A stretch of DNA of 64,000 nucleotides from Rufibacter hautae (GCF_008271695.1 NZ_VKKY01000001.1:1358589-1422588), one strand, 5' to 3'. Counted from the first letter of the stretch, positions 16,820 to 26,664 are shown. The notes: generated by a model from the letters alone, not told the origin. Numbers and translations are program-made.

Positions 16820-17536
16820 ATGAAAAAGACTTTCCTTACGGCAGAATGGCGCAAGCTCATCATGGTCAATTATGCCATAGATGCCCAAGTGCTCCAGAAG
16901 TACCTGCCGCCCCATACCCAACTGGATCTTTGGAACGGGACCTGCTACGTGAGCCTGATCGGCTTCATGTTCCTGAACACCAAAATCAAAGGAATCAGAA
17001 TCCCGTTTCATACCGATTTTGAGGAGGTGAACCTGCGCTTTTACGTGAAGTACCCAGAGGCAGGCGTGTACAAACGAGGCGTGGTGTTCATCAAGGAGAT
17101 CGTGCCCAAAACGGCCATCACGTTGGTTGCCAACGCGCTGTACAAGGAACATTACGTGACCATGCCCATGCAGCACTCCTGGGATTTGCGCGAAGACGCC
17201 CTGGCCATAGAATACCGCTGGAAAAAGCAGGATTGGTACCGCCTGGGCGTAGTGGCCCAACCTACGCCCCAGCCTTTGGCGCCCGGCAGCGAGGAAGAAT
17301 TCATCACGGAGCATTACTGGGGTTTTACCACCAGAGATGAACACACCACCACAGCGTACGAGGTTGCGCACCCGCGATGGGAGATGTATCCGGTAACGGA
17401 GTACCAGCTTTCCGTGGATTTCACCGCGCTGTACGGCCCGGATTTCGATTTCCTGAACACGGCCTCGCCCCGCTCCGTTTTCCTGGCAGAAGGCTCCGAG
17501 ATCCTCATCAAAGAAGGAGGCGTTCTGAGAAGCTAA
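16820..17536 (+). CDS. DUF2071 (YqjF-like) protein
   Basis: A 238-residue protein of the DUF2071/YqjF family: FLTAEWRKLIMVNYAIDAQVLQ, TCYVSLIGFMFLNTKIKGI and EEVNLRFYVK near the N-terminus, then a beta-rich acetoacetate-decarboxylase-like core ending with SVFLAEGSEI. The function is not established. Upstream GTG at 16796 is possible but the ATG at 16820 matches the family start. It is the last member of the GbsR-type operon, 54 bp after the epimerase gene. A TATCTTTC box just upstream might give extra transcription. Confidence 0.83.
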   Translation: MKKTFLTAEWRKLIMVNYAIDAQVLQKYLPPHTQLDLWNGTCYVSLIGFMFLNTKIKGIRIPFHTDFEEVNLRFYVKYPEAGVYKRGVVFIKEIVPKTAITLVANALYKEHYVTMPMQHSWDLREDALAIEYRWKKQDWYRLGVVAQPTPQPLAPGSEEEFITEHYWGFTTRDEHTTTAYEVAHPRWEMYPVTEYQLSVDFTALYGPDFDFLNTASPRSVFLAEGSEILIKEGGVLRS

Positions 17537-17588
17537 GCCTGACACAAAGGGTGAGAATCAGAAAAGCCGGAGGAAAGCAACCTACATC

Positions 17589-17627
17589 CGTTTACCGGCT
17601 CTTTTCTACAAAACAGGCCCAAAACAC
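17589..17627. repeat. dispersed intergenic palindrome between convergent genes
   Basis: The dyad is CGTTTACCGGCT, then CTTTTCTACAAAAC, then AGGCCCAAAACAC. It lies between the ends of the DUF2071 gene and the histidine kinase gene. Confidence 0.6.
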
Positions 17628-17636
17628 TAAAGGTGC

Positions 17637-19790
17637 TTACCGTTTGAAGTACACCCTGAAGGTAGAGCCTTTGTCTTTCTCACTTTCCACTTCTATGGTG
17701 CCGCCGGCGTTTTCCACGATGCGTTTCACAATGTAGAGCCCGATGCCGGTGCCCTCTACGTGGTCATGCAGGCGCTTGAACATGGAGAAGATCTTTTTGT
17801 GGTCGGTGGTTTTCAGGCCCAGGCCGTTGTCTGTCACGGACAGCACCAGGTAGCCCGGCACCTCTTCCGTTTTGATCTTGATTTGGGGCGTGCGGTGAGG
17901 CGACCGGTATTTGAGGGCGTTGCTCACCAGGTTATACACGATGCTGCGCACGTTCTTAGCGGAGAAATTGACCGTGGAGTTAAGCGCGAACTCGGTTTCC
18001 ACCTGGGCATTGGTCGCGTTGATGGTGTTCTCAAAGTCCAGGAGCACGTCTGCCACCACTTCGGGCAATTCAAGGGAGGCAATGTCTTCGCCGGCTTCGC
18101 GCTGGATCTTGGCCACCTCGGTTAAGTCGGCCACGGCGCGTTTGAAGCGGGTCACGGAGGCATCCATGAGGCTGAGCACCCGCTGCACCACTTCCTGCTG
18201 CCGGATATCGGGGGGAAGGTACTCCACCAAGGTTTCTATCAGGCCCTCAATGTTGGAGATGGGGGCCTTAAGGTCGTGTGAGGCGGAGTACACAAAGTTA
18301 TCCAGGTCGGCGTTGATGGCACGCAGCTCGGCGTTCATGGCTTCAATCTCCCGCCGCGCCTCCACCTGCTCCTTAATGCCTATGGCAATGGCGATTACCC
18401 CAATGATGGTTCCCTTCCGGTCACGCATGGGGTGGTAGACAAAGCTGAAGTACATGGGCTCCAAGACGCCGTTGCGCTCCAGCATCACCTCCAGCTCATT
18501 GTTGGAGTAGGGAACGCCCGTGTAGAACACCCCGTCCAGCAGTTCTTTGATGCCCTGGTTGCGGACCTCGGGCAAAGCATCCAAGATAGGTTTGCCTATC
18601 ACGTCGGCGTGTCGTTTGCCCCAGAGCTCACAGATGCCGGGGTTGGCCAGTTCCACCACGTGCTCGGGGCCGCGCAGAATACAGATGGCCACTGGGGCCT
18701 GCTGAAACAGCTCACTGAGCTCGTTCTGCCGCCGGACGGCTTCCTCGCGGGCCCGCACGCTGGCAATTGAAGAGGCAATCTGGCTGGTGAGCAGTTCATG
18801 GAAATTCTGGTACTCGGTATCATACTCCAGCATCGGGCTGATGCCCGACACGAAGAACCCCAGCAGACTATCTTGCCCAGGCAGGTAAATGGGGAGAATG
18901 ACCGCACTTTTGGCTACCGGCTGCGAAGCGGAGCTCTGCGCCGGCAACTCGTATTGGGAAAGGTCATCCAGCACCAGGCGTTTGCGGGAATCCCGCACCT
19001 TTGCCAGCGGCCATTCATTGTGGGCCTCGTGCGCCAACAGCTTCACAGACGGCGACACCTGCGGCACCACTTTCCCGGACTCGCCTAAGAGCAGGGCCTC
19101 GGTTTCAGGGCGGTTCAAAAGGTAGATCTGGCTGAAGGGGATATCGCTTTCGTTCTGGGCCAGCAGGTCGCAGGTGGTCTGGCAGGCCTGCTCCAGCGTC
19201 TGGATTTGCGACAGGGCATCGGCGATGTCTTTGAGGCATTTGAGCCGGCGCTGCCCCAGAATGGTACTGGTTTCCTCAGAACAGGCGCAAAACACGCCCG
19301 CCACTTTCCCGGCGTCGTCAAAGGCAGGACTGTAGGAGAACGTCCAGTAAGTCTCTTCCAGAAACCCCTTGCGGTCCATGTCCAGCCGGAGGCCTTCGGT
19401 ATAGAAAGGCTCACCACCCGCCAGAATGCTTTCGGCAATGCCACCGATGTCGCTCCAGATCTCGGCCCAGATTTTCCTGGCCGAGGTACCCAGCGCCCAG
19501 GGGTGTTTCTTGCCCAGGGCGGGCAGATAGGCGTCATTGTGGAAGGCGTACAGGTCCTTAGACCACCAGATAAACATGGGGAAACCCGAGTTGAGCAGCA
19601 GCCGGATGTTGGCTTTGAGGCTCTGCGACCAGCCGTCTGGGTTCCCCAGCGGATGCGCTTCCCAGTCATACCCCCGCATGAGGGCACCCATTTCTCCTCC
19701 GCCCTGAAAAATGGTTAACGCGTTTGAGGTGGGGGCGTCTTGGAAGGCGTCTGGCATAATGCGGTGGTGGTTAAAGACATTCAAATTCAT
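17637..19790 (-). CDS. PAS/GAF sensor histidine kinase (no transmembrane helix)
   Basis: A 717-residue cytoplasmic kinase. In order it has an N-terminal PAS domain (GFPMFIWWSKDLYAFHNDAY ... WTFSYSPAFDDAGK), a GAF-like domain (~180-360), a second PAS domain (LFQQAPVAICILRGP), then a HisKA dimerisation helix with the phosphorylated His505 (SASHDLKAPISN) and an HATPase_c domain (N box NLVSNALKYRSP, G1 DNGLGL, G2 GTGIGLYIVK). No receiver domain and no neighbouring response regulator are present, so the partner is elsewhere. The open frame reaches 19853; 19790 is the first ATG with a plausible N-terminus, and 19757 is also possible. Confidence 0.88.
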   Translation of the reverse strand: MNLNVFNHHRIMPDAFQDAPTSNALTIFQGGGEMGALMRGYDWEAHPLGNPDGWSQSLKANIRLLLNSGFPMFIWWSKDLYAFHNDAYLPALGKKHPWALGTSARKIWAEIWSDIGGIAESILAGGEPFYTEGLRLDMDRKGFLEETYWTFSYSPAFDDAGKVAGVFCACSEETSTILGQRRLKCLKDIADALSQIQTLEQACQTTCDLLAQNESDIPFSQIYLLNRPETEALLLGESGKVVPQVSPSVKLLAHEAHNEWPLAKVRDSRKRLVLDDLSQYELPAQSSASQPVAKSAVILPIYLPGQDSLLGFFVSGISPMLEYDTEYQNFHELLTSQIASSIASVRAREEAVRRQNELSELFQQAPVAICILRGPEHVVELANPGICELWGKRHADVIGKPILDALPEVRNQGIKELLDGVFYTGVPYSNNELEVMLERNGVLEPMYFSFVYHPMRDRKGTIIGVIAIAIGIKEQVEARREIEAMNAELRAINADLDNFVYSASHDLKAPISNIEGLIETLVEYLPPDIRQQEVVQRVLSLMDASVTRFKRAVADLTEVAKIQREAGEDIASLELPEVVADVLLDFENTINATNAQVETEFALNSTVNFSAKNVRSIVYNLVSNALKYRSPHRTPQIKIKTEEVPGYLVLSVTDNGLGLKTTDHKKIFSMFKRLHDHVEGTGIGLYIVKRIVENAGGTIEVESEKDKGSTFRVYFKR

Positions 19791-19901
19791 TTCCCGCAGC
19801 CAAGCCGCAGGCACCTTTTCACAGGCGATAGTAGCAATACGGACAAAGCACAAGAAAGGCTCTCCTGTTTCTGCGGCCCTAAGGCCACGTCTTGAAAAAG
19901 G

Positions 19902-19933
19902 AAAAGGAGCCCCAGGGTTTTAGGGCTCCTTTT
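19902..19933 (-). terminator. Terminator downstream of the TonB-receptor gene
   Basis: Perfect 11-bp stem AAAAGGAGCCC / GGGCTCCTTTT. Read on the minus strand it follows the receptor gene stop (20008) and is followed by a T-rich run. The plus-strand right side continues as a weak dispersed-palindrome copy. Confidence 0.7.
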
Positions 19934-20007
19934 ACAGAATAAGGCTATAAATAGTTACAGAAAACGCAGCCTAAACCCAGGTGAATTTCGGGCCACCTGA
20001 ACCGCCG

Positions 20008-22803
20008 CTAGAACCGGAAGAAGGTGTTGGTGCCGCCTACCTTGCCCCCGAAATTGCGGATGTTGTAGGTGAACGTGAGCAGCACGTAGCGGGTGAGCAC
20101 CTGCGTCTGGAAGTCTTCCACAAAGTTCTCCCGGATGCTGCGGTACGCGCTGATGTTCTGGTCCAGCAAATCATACACCGATAGTTTCAACTGGGCCCGG
20201 TCGTTTTTCATGAACAGGAACGTGACACCGGCATTGAGGCGGCTTACGTCTTTCCGGATGCCGGGCGCTACGTTGGAGTTGTTGGTGTAGTCAAAGGTGG
20301 CTTCCCACACAATGCGTTTGGGCACGCGCACCACCACGCCGGTTCTGGAGGTTCTGGTGAAAAAGCTGATGTCTTGGAACGCCTCGTCTTCATACACGCT
20401 GCGGCGGCGGCCCAGGGTCAAAGACTCGTTGAACTCAAACTTGTCATTGAAGTTCATGCGCGCGCTCAGGCTAGGGTTCACGGAGATGTTCTGCCCGTAG
20501 CTGCGGATGTCATTGAGAATGATGAGCGTTTTCGTGTAGTTCATCCACATGGAGGCCGTCAGGGAGAACTGCTTTTTGCCATCAAACTTCCAGTCTTTGG
20601 AGATATCAGTGTTGGCGTTCATCTGCCAGTTGCCATCGGTGTTCACGGGACGGGTGGTCTGCAGGCCGGTGGTCTCGTCCAGGGTTCTGGCGCGGGTCAC
20701 GGCATCGCGGCTGATACTCCCGGAGAGGTACGCCCAATAGTTGATGGAGCGCTTGGTGTCAAACTTGCGGAAATGCAGGTTCAAAGAGTTGGAGATGGTG
20801 GGCGCCAGCTCGGGGTTCCCGTACTGGATGAACAAAGGGTTGGACTGGTCGGTGACGGGTTGCAGATCAGCGGCGGAGGGCTCCCGCACGTTCACGTTGT
20901 AGCTGAGGTTGAATTCTTTCCAGTTCACCGTGAGCGACGGAAACGCATAGAAATACTCCTGTTTAATGGGCTGCAGTTTCTGGAAGGCGTTGTCAATGTT
21001 GAGCAGCGTAAACCGCACGCCCGGCTGCAGGGTCAGGTCTTTGATCTTCCACTTCACGCTGGTGGTCACGTAATTGCGCCAGCCGCTTCTTTCCACCTCG
21101 TCAGACAGCTCGGGGAGCAGCACCGAATAGCCTTGCCCTTCAGAGGACAGGTTGAAGGTGTTCACCAGGTTTCGGTCTTTGAAGAACTCTGAGTTCACGC
21201 GCACCACCCCGCTCAGCGCCTTACTGAAAGGCTCTGTGTAGGAAAAGGACGTGTTCACGCCGGTGTTGGCCACCACGTTGTCGCGGAGCTGGTCCAAGGT
21301 CTCTGTATAGGGGTTGGTGCCCGTAAAGTAACTTTCTACCCGGTAGTACTGGTCCTGGTCGCCGTCATTGAAGTTGTAGGTGCCGTAGAAGTTGAATTGG
21401 CGGCCTTTCTTCCTGCGCGAGCTGCGGTCAAAGGAGAGATTCCCCGAGAAAGTGGTGGTGGTGTTTTCCAGCAGCTGCTGGTTATCGCTGGTGTTGAGCA
21501 GTTCATAACCGCCCCTGAACGTGTTGGTGAAAAGCCCCTGGTTAGACGCACTCCGCGCCAGCACCACGCTGGGCGAGAAACTGAGATTGGTCAGCGAGTC
21601 TATTTTCCAGTCCAGGCGGCCGCCCAGCCGGTGGTTGCGGCTCTCGCTGTCCTGGTTTCTGGTGCGGCGCGAGTTGATGGTATCGGTCTCCAGGTGCTGC
21701 GCCGAGTTCACCAGTTGGTTCAGGTCAGAATCAATGCCCCCGAAAAAGTACTGCAGGTTCAGTTTCACATCGCCTTTAAGCAACGTGTTGAAGTTTCCGC
21801 CCGCGCCGGAAGAACGTTGGATCCCGTCTTCGGTACCCCCAAAGGAAATCCCGTTCACGGCAAACCCGCCATCGCTCCGCACCATGATGGTGTTCATGCC
21901 GCTGCGGTTAAAGCCCCCGATTCTGGAAATGTCCTCAAAACCGAAGGCCGGTCTGTTGAGGTTATTGGAGTAGCCCAGCAAACTGATCTGGGTGGTGTCC
22001 CGGAAGACGTTGAGGATGCCCCCGCCTTCGTACCGGCGGTCTGAGCCCGTGCCCGCGTACACTTTCCCGAACGCGCCCTGTTTGATGCCTTTCTTCAGCT
22101 TGAGGTTGATGACCTGCGGAATCTCGTTTACCGGCAGATCGGGGTCTTTGCGCAGGGCATCTGGGTCGTTCACCACCTGTACTTTCTCAATCATATCGGC
22201 GGGCAGGTTGCGCGAGGCCACCTTGGGGTCGTTCCCGAAAAACTCTTTCCCGTCTACCAAAATCTTGTTCACCGCCTTGCCGTTCACCGCAATGTTCCCG
22301 GAACCATCCACGCTTACGCCCGGCAATTTCTTCAGGAGGTCTTCCAGCAGCGCCGTAGGCAGCGTTTTGAACGAGTTTGCGTTGAACTCCAGCGTGTCTT
22401 TGCGTACCACAATGGGCGGCGCCTCAGAAAGGATCACCACCTCGCCCAGCAGGTTGTCTGACTGCGTCATCTCCACCTGTCCCAGGTCCATCTCCCGGTT
22501 CTCCGGCGACAGCGTGAACTCCTTCCTATACACCTTGAAGCCGGTCATGGTAATCACGATGCGGAGTTTCTGGTTCAAGGCCAAGCCCGGCACCTTGAAA
22601 TTTCCCTTGTCATCGCTCACCCTAAAGGTCACCAACGTGGTATCCTGGGCGGTGTAAACGGCAATAGTGGCGTAAGACAAGGCCTCTTTGTGGGTAGCAT
22701 CCCAGAGTTTCCCTTTCACCTCGCCTTTCTGGCCTTGGGCGAAAGCACCCGTCGCCAGGCAGACAAAGAAGAGGAACAGAACAGCAGGTAAAAATGACTT
22801 CAT
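20008..22803 (-). CDS. TonB-dependent receptor-like outer membrane beta-barrel protein
   Basis: A 931-residue exported protein. After the signal peptide (ending GAFA) it has a carboxypeptidase-regulatory-like domain (GEVKGKLWDATHKEALSYA), then a plug-like domain (LPTALLEDLLKKLPGVSVDG, VNGKAVNKILVDGKEFFG). The rest is a large beta-barrel of the OMP_b-brl_3 type ending with an aromatic residue (TNTFFRF). This subgroup is common in Bacteroidota and differs from SusC; the cargo is unknown and no SusD gene is adjacent. The frame extends to 22842, but the signal peptide begins at 22803. It is divergent from the M16 protease gene. Confidence 0.87.
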   Translation of the reverse strand: MKSFLPAVLFLFFVCLATGAFAQGQKGEVKGKLWDATHKEALSYATIAVYTAQDTTLVTFRVSDDKGNFKVPGLALNQKLRIVITMTGFKVYRKEFTLSPENREMDLGQVEMTQSDNLLGEVVILSEAPPIVVRKDTLEFNANSFKTLPTALLEDLLKKLPGVSVDGSGNIAVNGKAVNKILVDGKEFFGNDPKVASRNLPADMIEKVQVVNDPDALRKDPDLPVNEIPQVINLKLKKGIKQGAFGKVYAGTGSDRRYEGGGILNVFRDTTQISLLGYSNNLNRPAFGFEDISRIGGFNRSGMNTIMVRSDGGFAVNGISFGGTEDGIQRSSGAGGNFNTLLKGDVKLNLQYFFGGIDSDLNQLVNSAQHLETDTINSRRTRNQDSESRNHRLGGRLDWKIDSLTNLSFSPSVVLARSASNQGLFTNTFRGGYELLNTSDNQQLLENTTTTFSGNLSFDRSSRRKKGRQFNFYGTYNFNDGDQDQYYRVESYFTGTNPYTETLDQLRDNVVANTGVNTSFSYTEPFSKALSGVVRVNSEFFKDRNLVNTFNLSSEGQGYSVLLPELSDEVERSGWRNYVTTSVKWKIKDLTLQPGVRFTLLNIDNAFQKLQPIKQEYFYAFPSLTVNWKEFNLSYNVNVREPSAADLQPVTDQSNPLFIQYGNPELAPTISNSLNLHFRKFDTKRSINYWAYLSGSISRDAVTRARTLDETTGLQTTRPVNTDGNWQMNANTDISKDWKFDGKKQFSLTASMWMNYTKTLIILNDIRSYGQNISVNPSLSARMNFNDKFEFNESLTLGRRRSVYEDEAFQDISFFTRTSRTGVVVRVPKRIVWEATFDYTNNSNVAPGIRKDVSRLNAGVTFLFMKNDRAQLKLSVYDLLDQNISAYRSIRENFVEDFQTQVLTRYVLLTFTYNIRNFGGKVGGTNTFFRF

Positions 22804-23256
22804 GTGGTGGAGTAAGGGGGTGAACAATGGGTTAAGGTGCAAAAGAGAATCCCGGCGAAATGCTATGCGATATAATGTTAAGCAAATAAAGCTGAAGCAT
22901 CGGACTGCTCAATGCACATTTAACATAGTTTAACATTTGATTAAGCCTATTTCCTGGCAAGAGATTGCCGGAATGATTCATTCTGTTTAAAGCCTGATTT
23001 TTAAGAAATAGCCCTGAAACAAACCGCGTCATGTCAGCTTCGCTCGCGTGAAATTCCTGTGCCCGGCTATGCTCTATTTCATAAGCATTGAAGGAGATTT
23101 TGCAGTAAGTGGCACTTGCTCTGTTAAAAGTTGCAGCCCATAATAGAATCCGCTCCTTTTTTGGCCTCATGTAAAAAGAGGTCTCAACCTATTGGAAAAA
23201 CACAAAAAATTCTTTAACATTACCTAACCCTATCCTTTCACTAACCCTTCAAGCAT
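22804..23256. other. Divergent intergenic region with a palindrome copy at 22985-23020
   Basis: A 453-bp gap between the receptor gene (minus) and the M16 gene (plus). It holds one dispersed palindrome (GTTTAAAGCC, core TTTTTAAGAAA, GCCCTGAAAC) and a direct repeat TTTAACATAGTTTAACAT near 22918. No convincing small gene was found. Both promoters must lie here but neither matches the consensus well. Confidence 0.5.
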
Positions 23257-26232
23257 ATGTCAAAGAAGAGCATTATGGTCTTGTGTTTGGTTGCGACACT
23301 GTCTGCCCAGGCACAAACCCCTAAGAAGGCTACCCCGGCCAAAAAAACTACCTCCATGGAAAAGACGGGCCAGACGAAGATGGTAGAAAAGGTAACCCGC
23401 AAGGGCAGCGAGCTGGTCATTCCCTACGAGAAATACCGGTTGCCCAACGGCCTCACCGTGGTGGTGCATGAAGACCACTCAGACCCCATCGTGCACGTGG
23501 ACGTGACCTACCACGTGGGCTCGGCCCGTGAGGAAGTGGGCAAATCTGGTTTCGCGCACTTCTTTGAGCACATGATGTTCCAGGGCTCAGACAACGTAGG
23601 TGATGAAGAGCACTTCAAGATTGTCTCCCAAGCGGGCGGGGATTTGAACGGCACTACCAACCAAGACAGAACCAACTACTTTGAGACCGTGCCCTCTAAT
23701 CAATTAGAGACGGCGCTTTGGCTAGAGGCCGACCGCATGGGCTTCCTGCTGGATGCCGTGACCCAACGCAAGTTTGAGGTGCAGCGCGAAACCGTGAAGA
23801 ACGAGCGTGGCCAAAACTACGACAATCGCCCCTACGGCCTAGTGTATGAGAAAAAAGCTCAGGCGCTGTATCCATACGGCCACCCGTATTCCTGGACCAC
23901 CATCGGGTACATTGAGGACCTGAACCGCGTAGACGTGAATGACCTCAAGAACTTCTTCCTGCGCTGGTACGGCCCCAACAACGCCACGCTGACCGTGGGT
24001 GGTGACGTGACGCCGGCGCAAGTGGTGAAACTGGCCGAGAAGTACTTCGGCTCTATTCCGCGGGGCCCCGAGGTGAAGAACATGAAACTTCCGGCCCCGG
24101 TACTGGCCCAGGACCGTTACATCTCTTACGAGGACAACGTGCGCTTCCCCATGGTGCAGATGACCTTCCCTACCGTGCCCAACTACCACCCAGATGAAGT
24201 GCCGCTGGACGTGCTCTCAGAAATCATTGGCGGCGGCAAAAACTCCATCATCTACAAGAACCTGATCAAGTCGCAGAAAGCCGTGCAGGCCAACGCGGGT
24301 CACCCGTGCTCAGAACTGGCCGGTGAGTTCACCTTGACCGCGCTACCTATCCCCGGCAACTCGCTCGCCGATATGGAGAAAGAACTGCGCAACGCCTTCG
24401 CTGAGTTTGAGAAAAGAGGTGTCACCGATGATGACCTGGAGCGCTTCAAATCTGGGTACGAGGCCAACATGATCAACAGCCTCTCTAGCGTAGCCGGCAA
24501 GACTTCTATCTTAGCCGCTTACCAGACCTTCACCGGCAACCCCAATTACCTCACCAACCAGCTCAAAGCGAACCGCGCCGTGACCAAAGAAGATGTGCTG
24601 CGCGTGTACAACAAGTACCTCAAAGGCAAGCCGGCGGTAATCCTGAGCGTGGTGCCCAAAGGCAAGCCCGAGATGGTGGCGAAAGCCGATAACTTCAAAG
24701 TAGACCCCGACGGCTACCGCGCACCCGCCGACCAATACGCCGGCCTCAAGTACGTGAAAGCCAAAGACACCTTTGACCGCAGCAAACGTCCGGCTTCCGG
24801 CGCCAACCCCGTGATCAAAGTGCCGCCTTTCTGGAAAGACAACCTGGCCAACGGCATCAAGGTGATTGGCGCCAAGAACAGCGAAGTGCCCACCGTGACC
24901 CTGCTGTTCACCCTGCTGGGAGGCCATAAACTAGAGGCGCATGATCCGTCCAAAGCCGGCATTGCTTCCCTCACTGCTGCCATGCTCAATGAATCTTCTG
25001 AGAAATACACCGCCGAGGATATTTCCTCCCAACTGCAGAAACTGGGCAGTTCCATCAACTTCGGAAGTGGCACCGAGACCATGACCGTATCGGTGTCTTC
25101 TCAGGTGAAAAACCTGGATGCCACCCTGGCCCTGCTGGAAGAGCGCATGCTGCACCCCCGCTTTGACCCCGCCGACTTCGACCGCCTCAAGAAACAACGC
25201 CTGGAGGCCATCAAAAACCAGAGCACCCAGCCCACCGTGGTGGCGAACAACGTCTTCAACAAAATGCTCTACGGCGAAGGCCACATCAAAGCCGTGCCGG
25301 TCATAGGTACCACCGCCACCGTGGAGAGCCTCAACCTAGACGACGTGAAGAAGTTCTACGCGAACTATTTCTCGCCCAGCGTAACCAACCTGGTGATTGT
25401 GGGCGACGTGGAGAAAACCCAGATTATGCCTAAGCTGGCCTTCCTGAATAAATGGGCCGCCAAGCCCGTGAACATTCCGGCAGAGCCGAAGGTGGCCAAC
25501 ATAGACAAAACCAAAATCTACGTGGTAGACAAAGACAAGGCCGCGCAGTCTGAGATCCGGATCGGGTACATGGCCTTGCCGTATGACGCTACCGGCGATT
25601 ACTACAAAGCCACGTTGATGAACTACGTGTTGGGCGGGGCCTTCAACAGCCGCATCAACCTGAACCTGCGCGAGAACAAAGGCTACACCTACGGTGCCTG
25701 GTCCTACTTTTCCGGCTCTGAGGCTCCCGGTCCTTTCACCGCCGCAGCCGGCGTCCGGACCAACGTCTCAGACAGCTCGGTGGTGGAATTCATGAAAGAG
25801 ATCAAGCGTTTCCGGGAAGAAGGCATCACCGATGAGGAACTGGACTTCATGCGCAGCGCCATCGGGCAAAGCGACGCCCTCAAGTACGAGACCTCTTTCC
25901 AGAAAGCGTCTTTCCTCAACAACATGCTCCGCTACAACCTAGACGCTGACTATGTGGACAAGCAGAACCAGATTCTGAAAACCATCACCAAAGAGGAGAT
26001 CAACGCCCTGGCCAAGAAGTACCTGCCTCTGGAGAAAATGAACATCATGCTGGTGGGCGACAAAGGCTCCATCAAACCCGGCCTGGAGAAACTGGGCTAT
26101 GACGTGGTAGAGCTTGACCCAGACGGCGCGCCCATCCTGGCCAAAGCCGATGCCCCAGCCGTTACCGCTGAGCCCAAGAAAGCAGAACCGCTCAAAGGCC
26201 GCAAAGCTAGAAAAGAAGGTCGTGTCTTCTAA
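23257..26232 (+). CDS. M16 family zinc metallopeptidase, two-repeat form
   Basis: A 991-residue exported protease (signal peptide ending AQAQ, then a Lys/Thr-rich linker). The inverted zinc motif HxxEH is HFFEH at 101-105, with the distal Glu in VKNERGQNYDNRPYG. The second half repeats the M16 fold without a zinc motif (NLRENKGYTYGAWSYF is the classic substrate-binding R/Y motif). This two-repeat single chain corresponds to a fused alpha/beta pair such as pitrilysin-like proteins. It probably degrades peptides in the periplasm. The C-terminus has a Lys/Ala-rich tail (KKAEPLKGRKARKEG). Confidence 0.92.
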   Translation: MSKKSIMVLCLVATLSAQAQTPKKATPAKKTTSMEKTGQTKMVEKVTRKGSELVIPYEKYRLPNGLTVVVHEDHSDPIVHVDVTYHVGSAREEVGKSGFAHFFEHMMFQGSDNVGDEEHFKIVSQAGGDLNGTTNQDRTNYFETVPSNQLETALWLEADRMGFLLDAVTQRKFEVQRETVKNERGQNYDNRPYGLVYEKKAQALYPYGHPYSWTTIGYIEDLNRVDVNDLKNFFLRWYGPNNATLTVGGDVTPAQVVKLAEKYFGSIPRGPEVKNMKLPAPVLAQDRYISYEDNVRFPMVQMTFPTVPNYHPDEVPLDVLSEIIGGGKNSIIYKNLIKSQKAVQANAGHPCSELAGEFTLTALPIPGNSLADMEKELRNAFAEFEKRGVTDDDLERFKSGYEANMINSLSSVAGKTSILAAYQTFTGNPNYLTNQLKANRAVTKEDVLRVYNKYLKGKPAVILSVVPKGKPEMVAKADNFKVDPDGYRAPADQYAGLKYVKAKDTFDRSKRPASGANPVIKVPPFWKDNLANGIKVIGAKNSEVPTVTLLFTLLGGHKLEAHDPSKAGIASLTAAMLNESSEKYTAEDISSQLQKLGSSINFGSGTETMTVSVSSQVKNLDATLALLEERMLHPRFDPADFDRLKKQRLEAIKNQSTQPTVVANNVFNKMLYGEGHIKAVPVIGTTATVESLNLDDVKKFYANYFSPSVTNLVIVGDVEKTQIMPKLAFLNKWAAKPVNIPAEPKVANIDKTKIYVVDKDKAAQSEIRIGYMALPYDATGDYYKATLMNYVLGGAFNSRINLNLRENKGYTYGAWSYFSGSEAPGPFTAAAGVRTNVSDSSVVEFMKEIKRFREEGITDEELDFMRSAIGQSDALKYETSFQKASFLNNMLRYNLDADYVDKQNQILKTITKEEINALAKKYLPLEKMNIMLVGDKGSIKPGLEKLGYDVVELDPDGAPILAKADAPAVTAEPKKAEPLKGRKARKEGRVF

Positions 26233-26257
26233 ACCGGCAAAGTCATTCTCTCTGCTT

Positions 26258-26295
26258 CGTTTTGGGTCGATTTAGGAAAAATCAGGTCCAAAACG
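26258..26295. repeat. dispersed intergenic palindrome, near-complete dyad
   Basis: Both outer tails are present: CGTTTTGGGTC on the left and GGTCCAAAACG on the right, around GATTTAGGAAAAATC. It is one of the best copies for showing that the element is a full palindrome. Confidence 0.65.
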
Positions 26296-26312
26296 CCTTC
26301 GCAAACTTTACA

Positions 26313-26345
26313 AGGAGCCCGCCTTCATCAGGTGGGCTTCTTTGT
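26313..26345 (+). terminator. Terminator of the M16 gene
   Basis: An 11-bp stem AGGAGCCCGCC / GGTGGGCTTCT (two G-U pairs) with a 9-nt loop, followed by TTG-T rich sequence. Confidence 0.6.
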
Positions 26346-26407
26346 TTCCAACCGCGTCATGTTGAAAGAAAGTGGAAAGACGCACTATACTTGATATTCG
26401 GAAATGT

Positions 26408-26664
26408 AAACCCACCCCTACCCCTCCGAGGAGGGGAATTCTCAACAAAAAAGCAAAGCCGCTTCACTCACCCTAAAACCTGGTTCAAGTTTTCAACTTG
26501 GACCCAAAATGATCGGAAGTTTGAAACTTCCGTGAGGCGAAAGCCTCAAAAGGAGCGTTCCGAAACTATATTATACCTCAGATGAATAGATTGAAAAAAG
26601 AGTAAATCGAAGACCTGCTTCTGCTAAGAGGAATTCCCCTCCTGGGAGGGGTAGGGGTGGGTTT
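26408..26664. repeat. Inverted-repeat-bounded element (257 bp, MITE- or REPIN-like)
   Basis: The left end (26408-26441) and right end (26631-26664) are 34-bp inverted repeats agreeing at 33 positions. Each begins AAACCCACCCCTACCCCTCC and ends GGGGAATTC. Inside are further hairpins: GGAAGTTT-G-AAACTTCC and GAGGC-GAAA-GCCTC with a GNRA-type tetraloop. No target-site duplication is obvious and no transposase is present. An element of the same design lies on the other side of the following gene (30251-30477). Confidence 0.65.

Noticed and set aside
20374-21192. 272-codon plus-strand frame inside the TonB-receptor gene
   Set aside because: It lies entirely antisense to a clear barrel gene; long antisense frames are expected in G/C-rich coding DNA.
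26262-26585. Open frame of 107 codons between the M16 and propeller genes
   Set aside because: It runs through the palindrome, a terminator and the inverted-repeat element, with no protein-like composition and no homologous motif.
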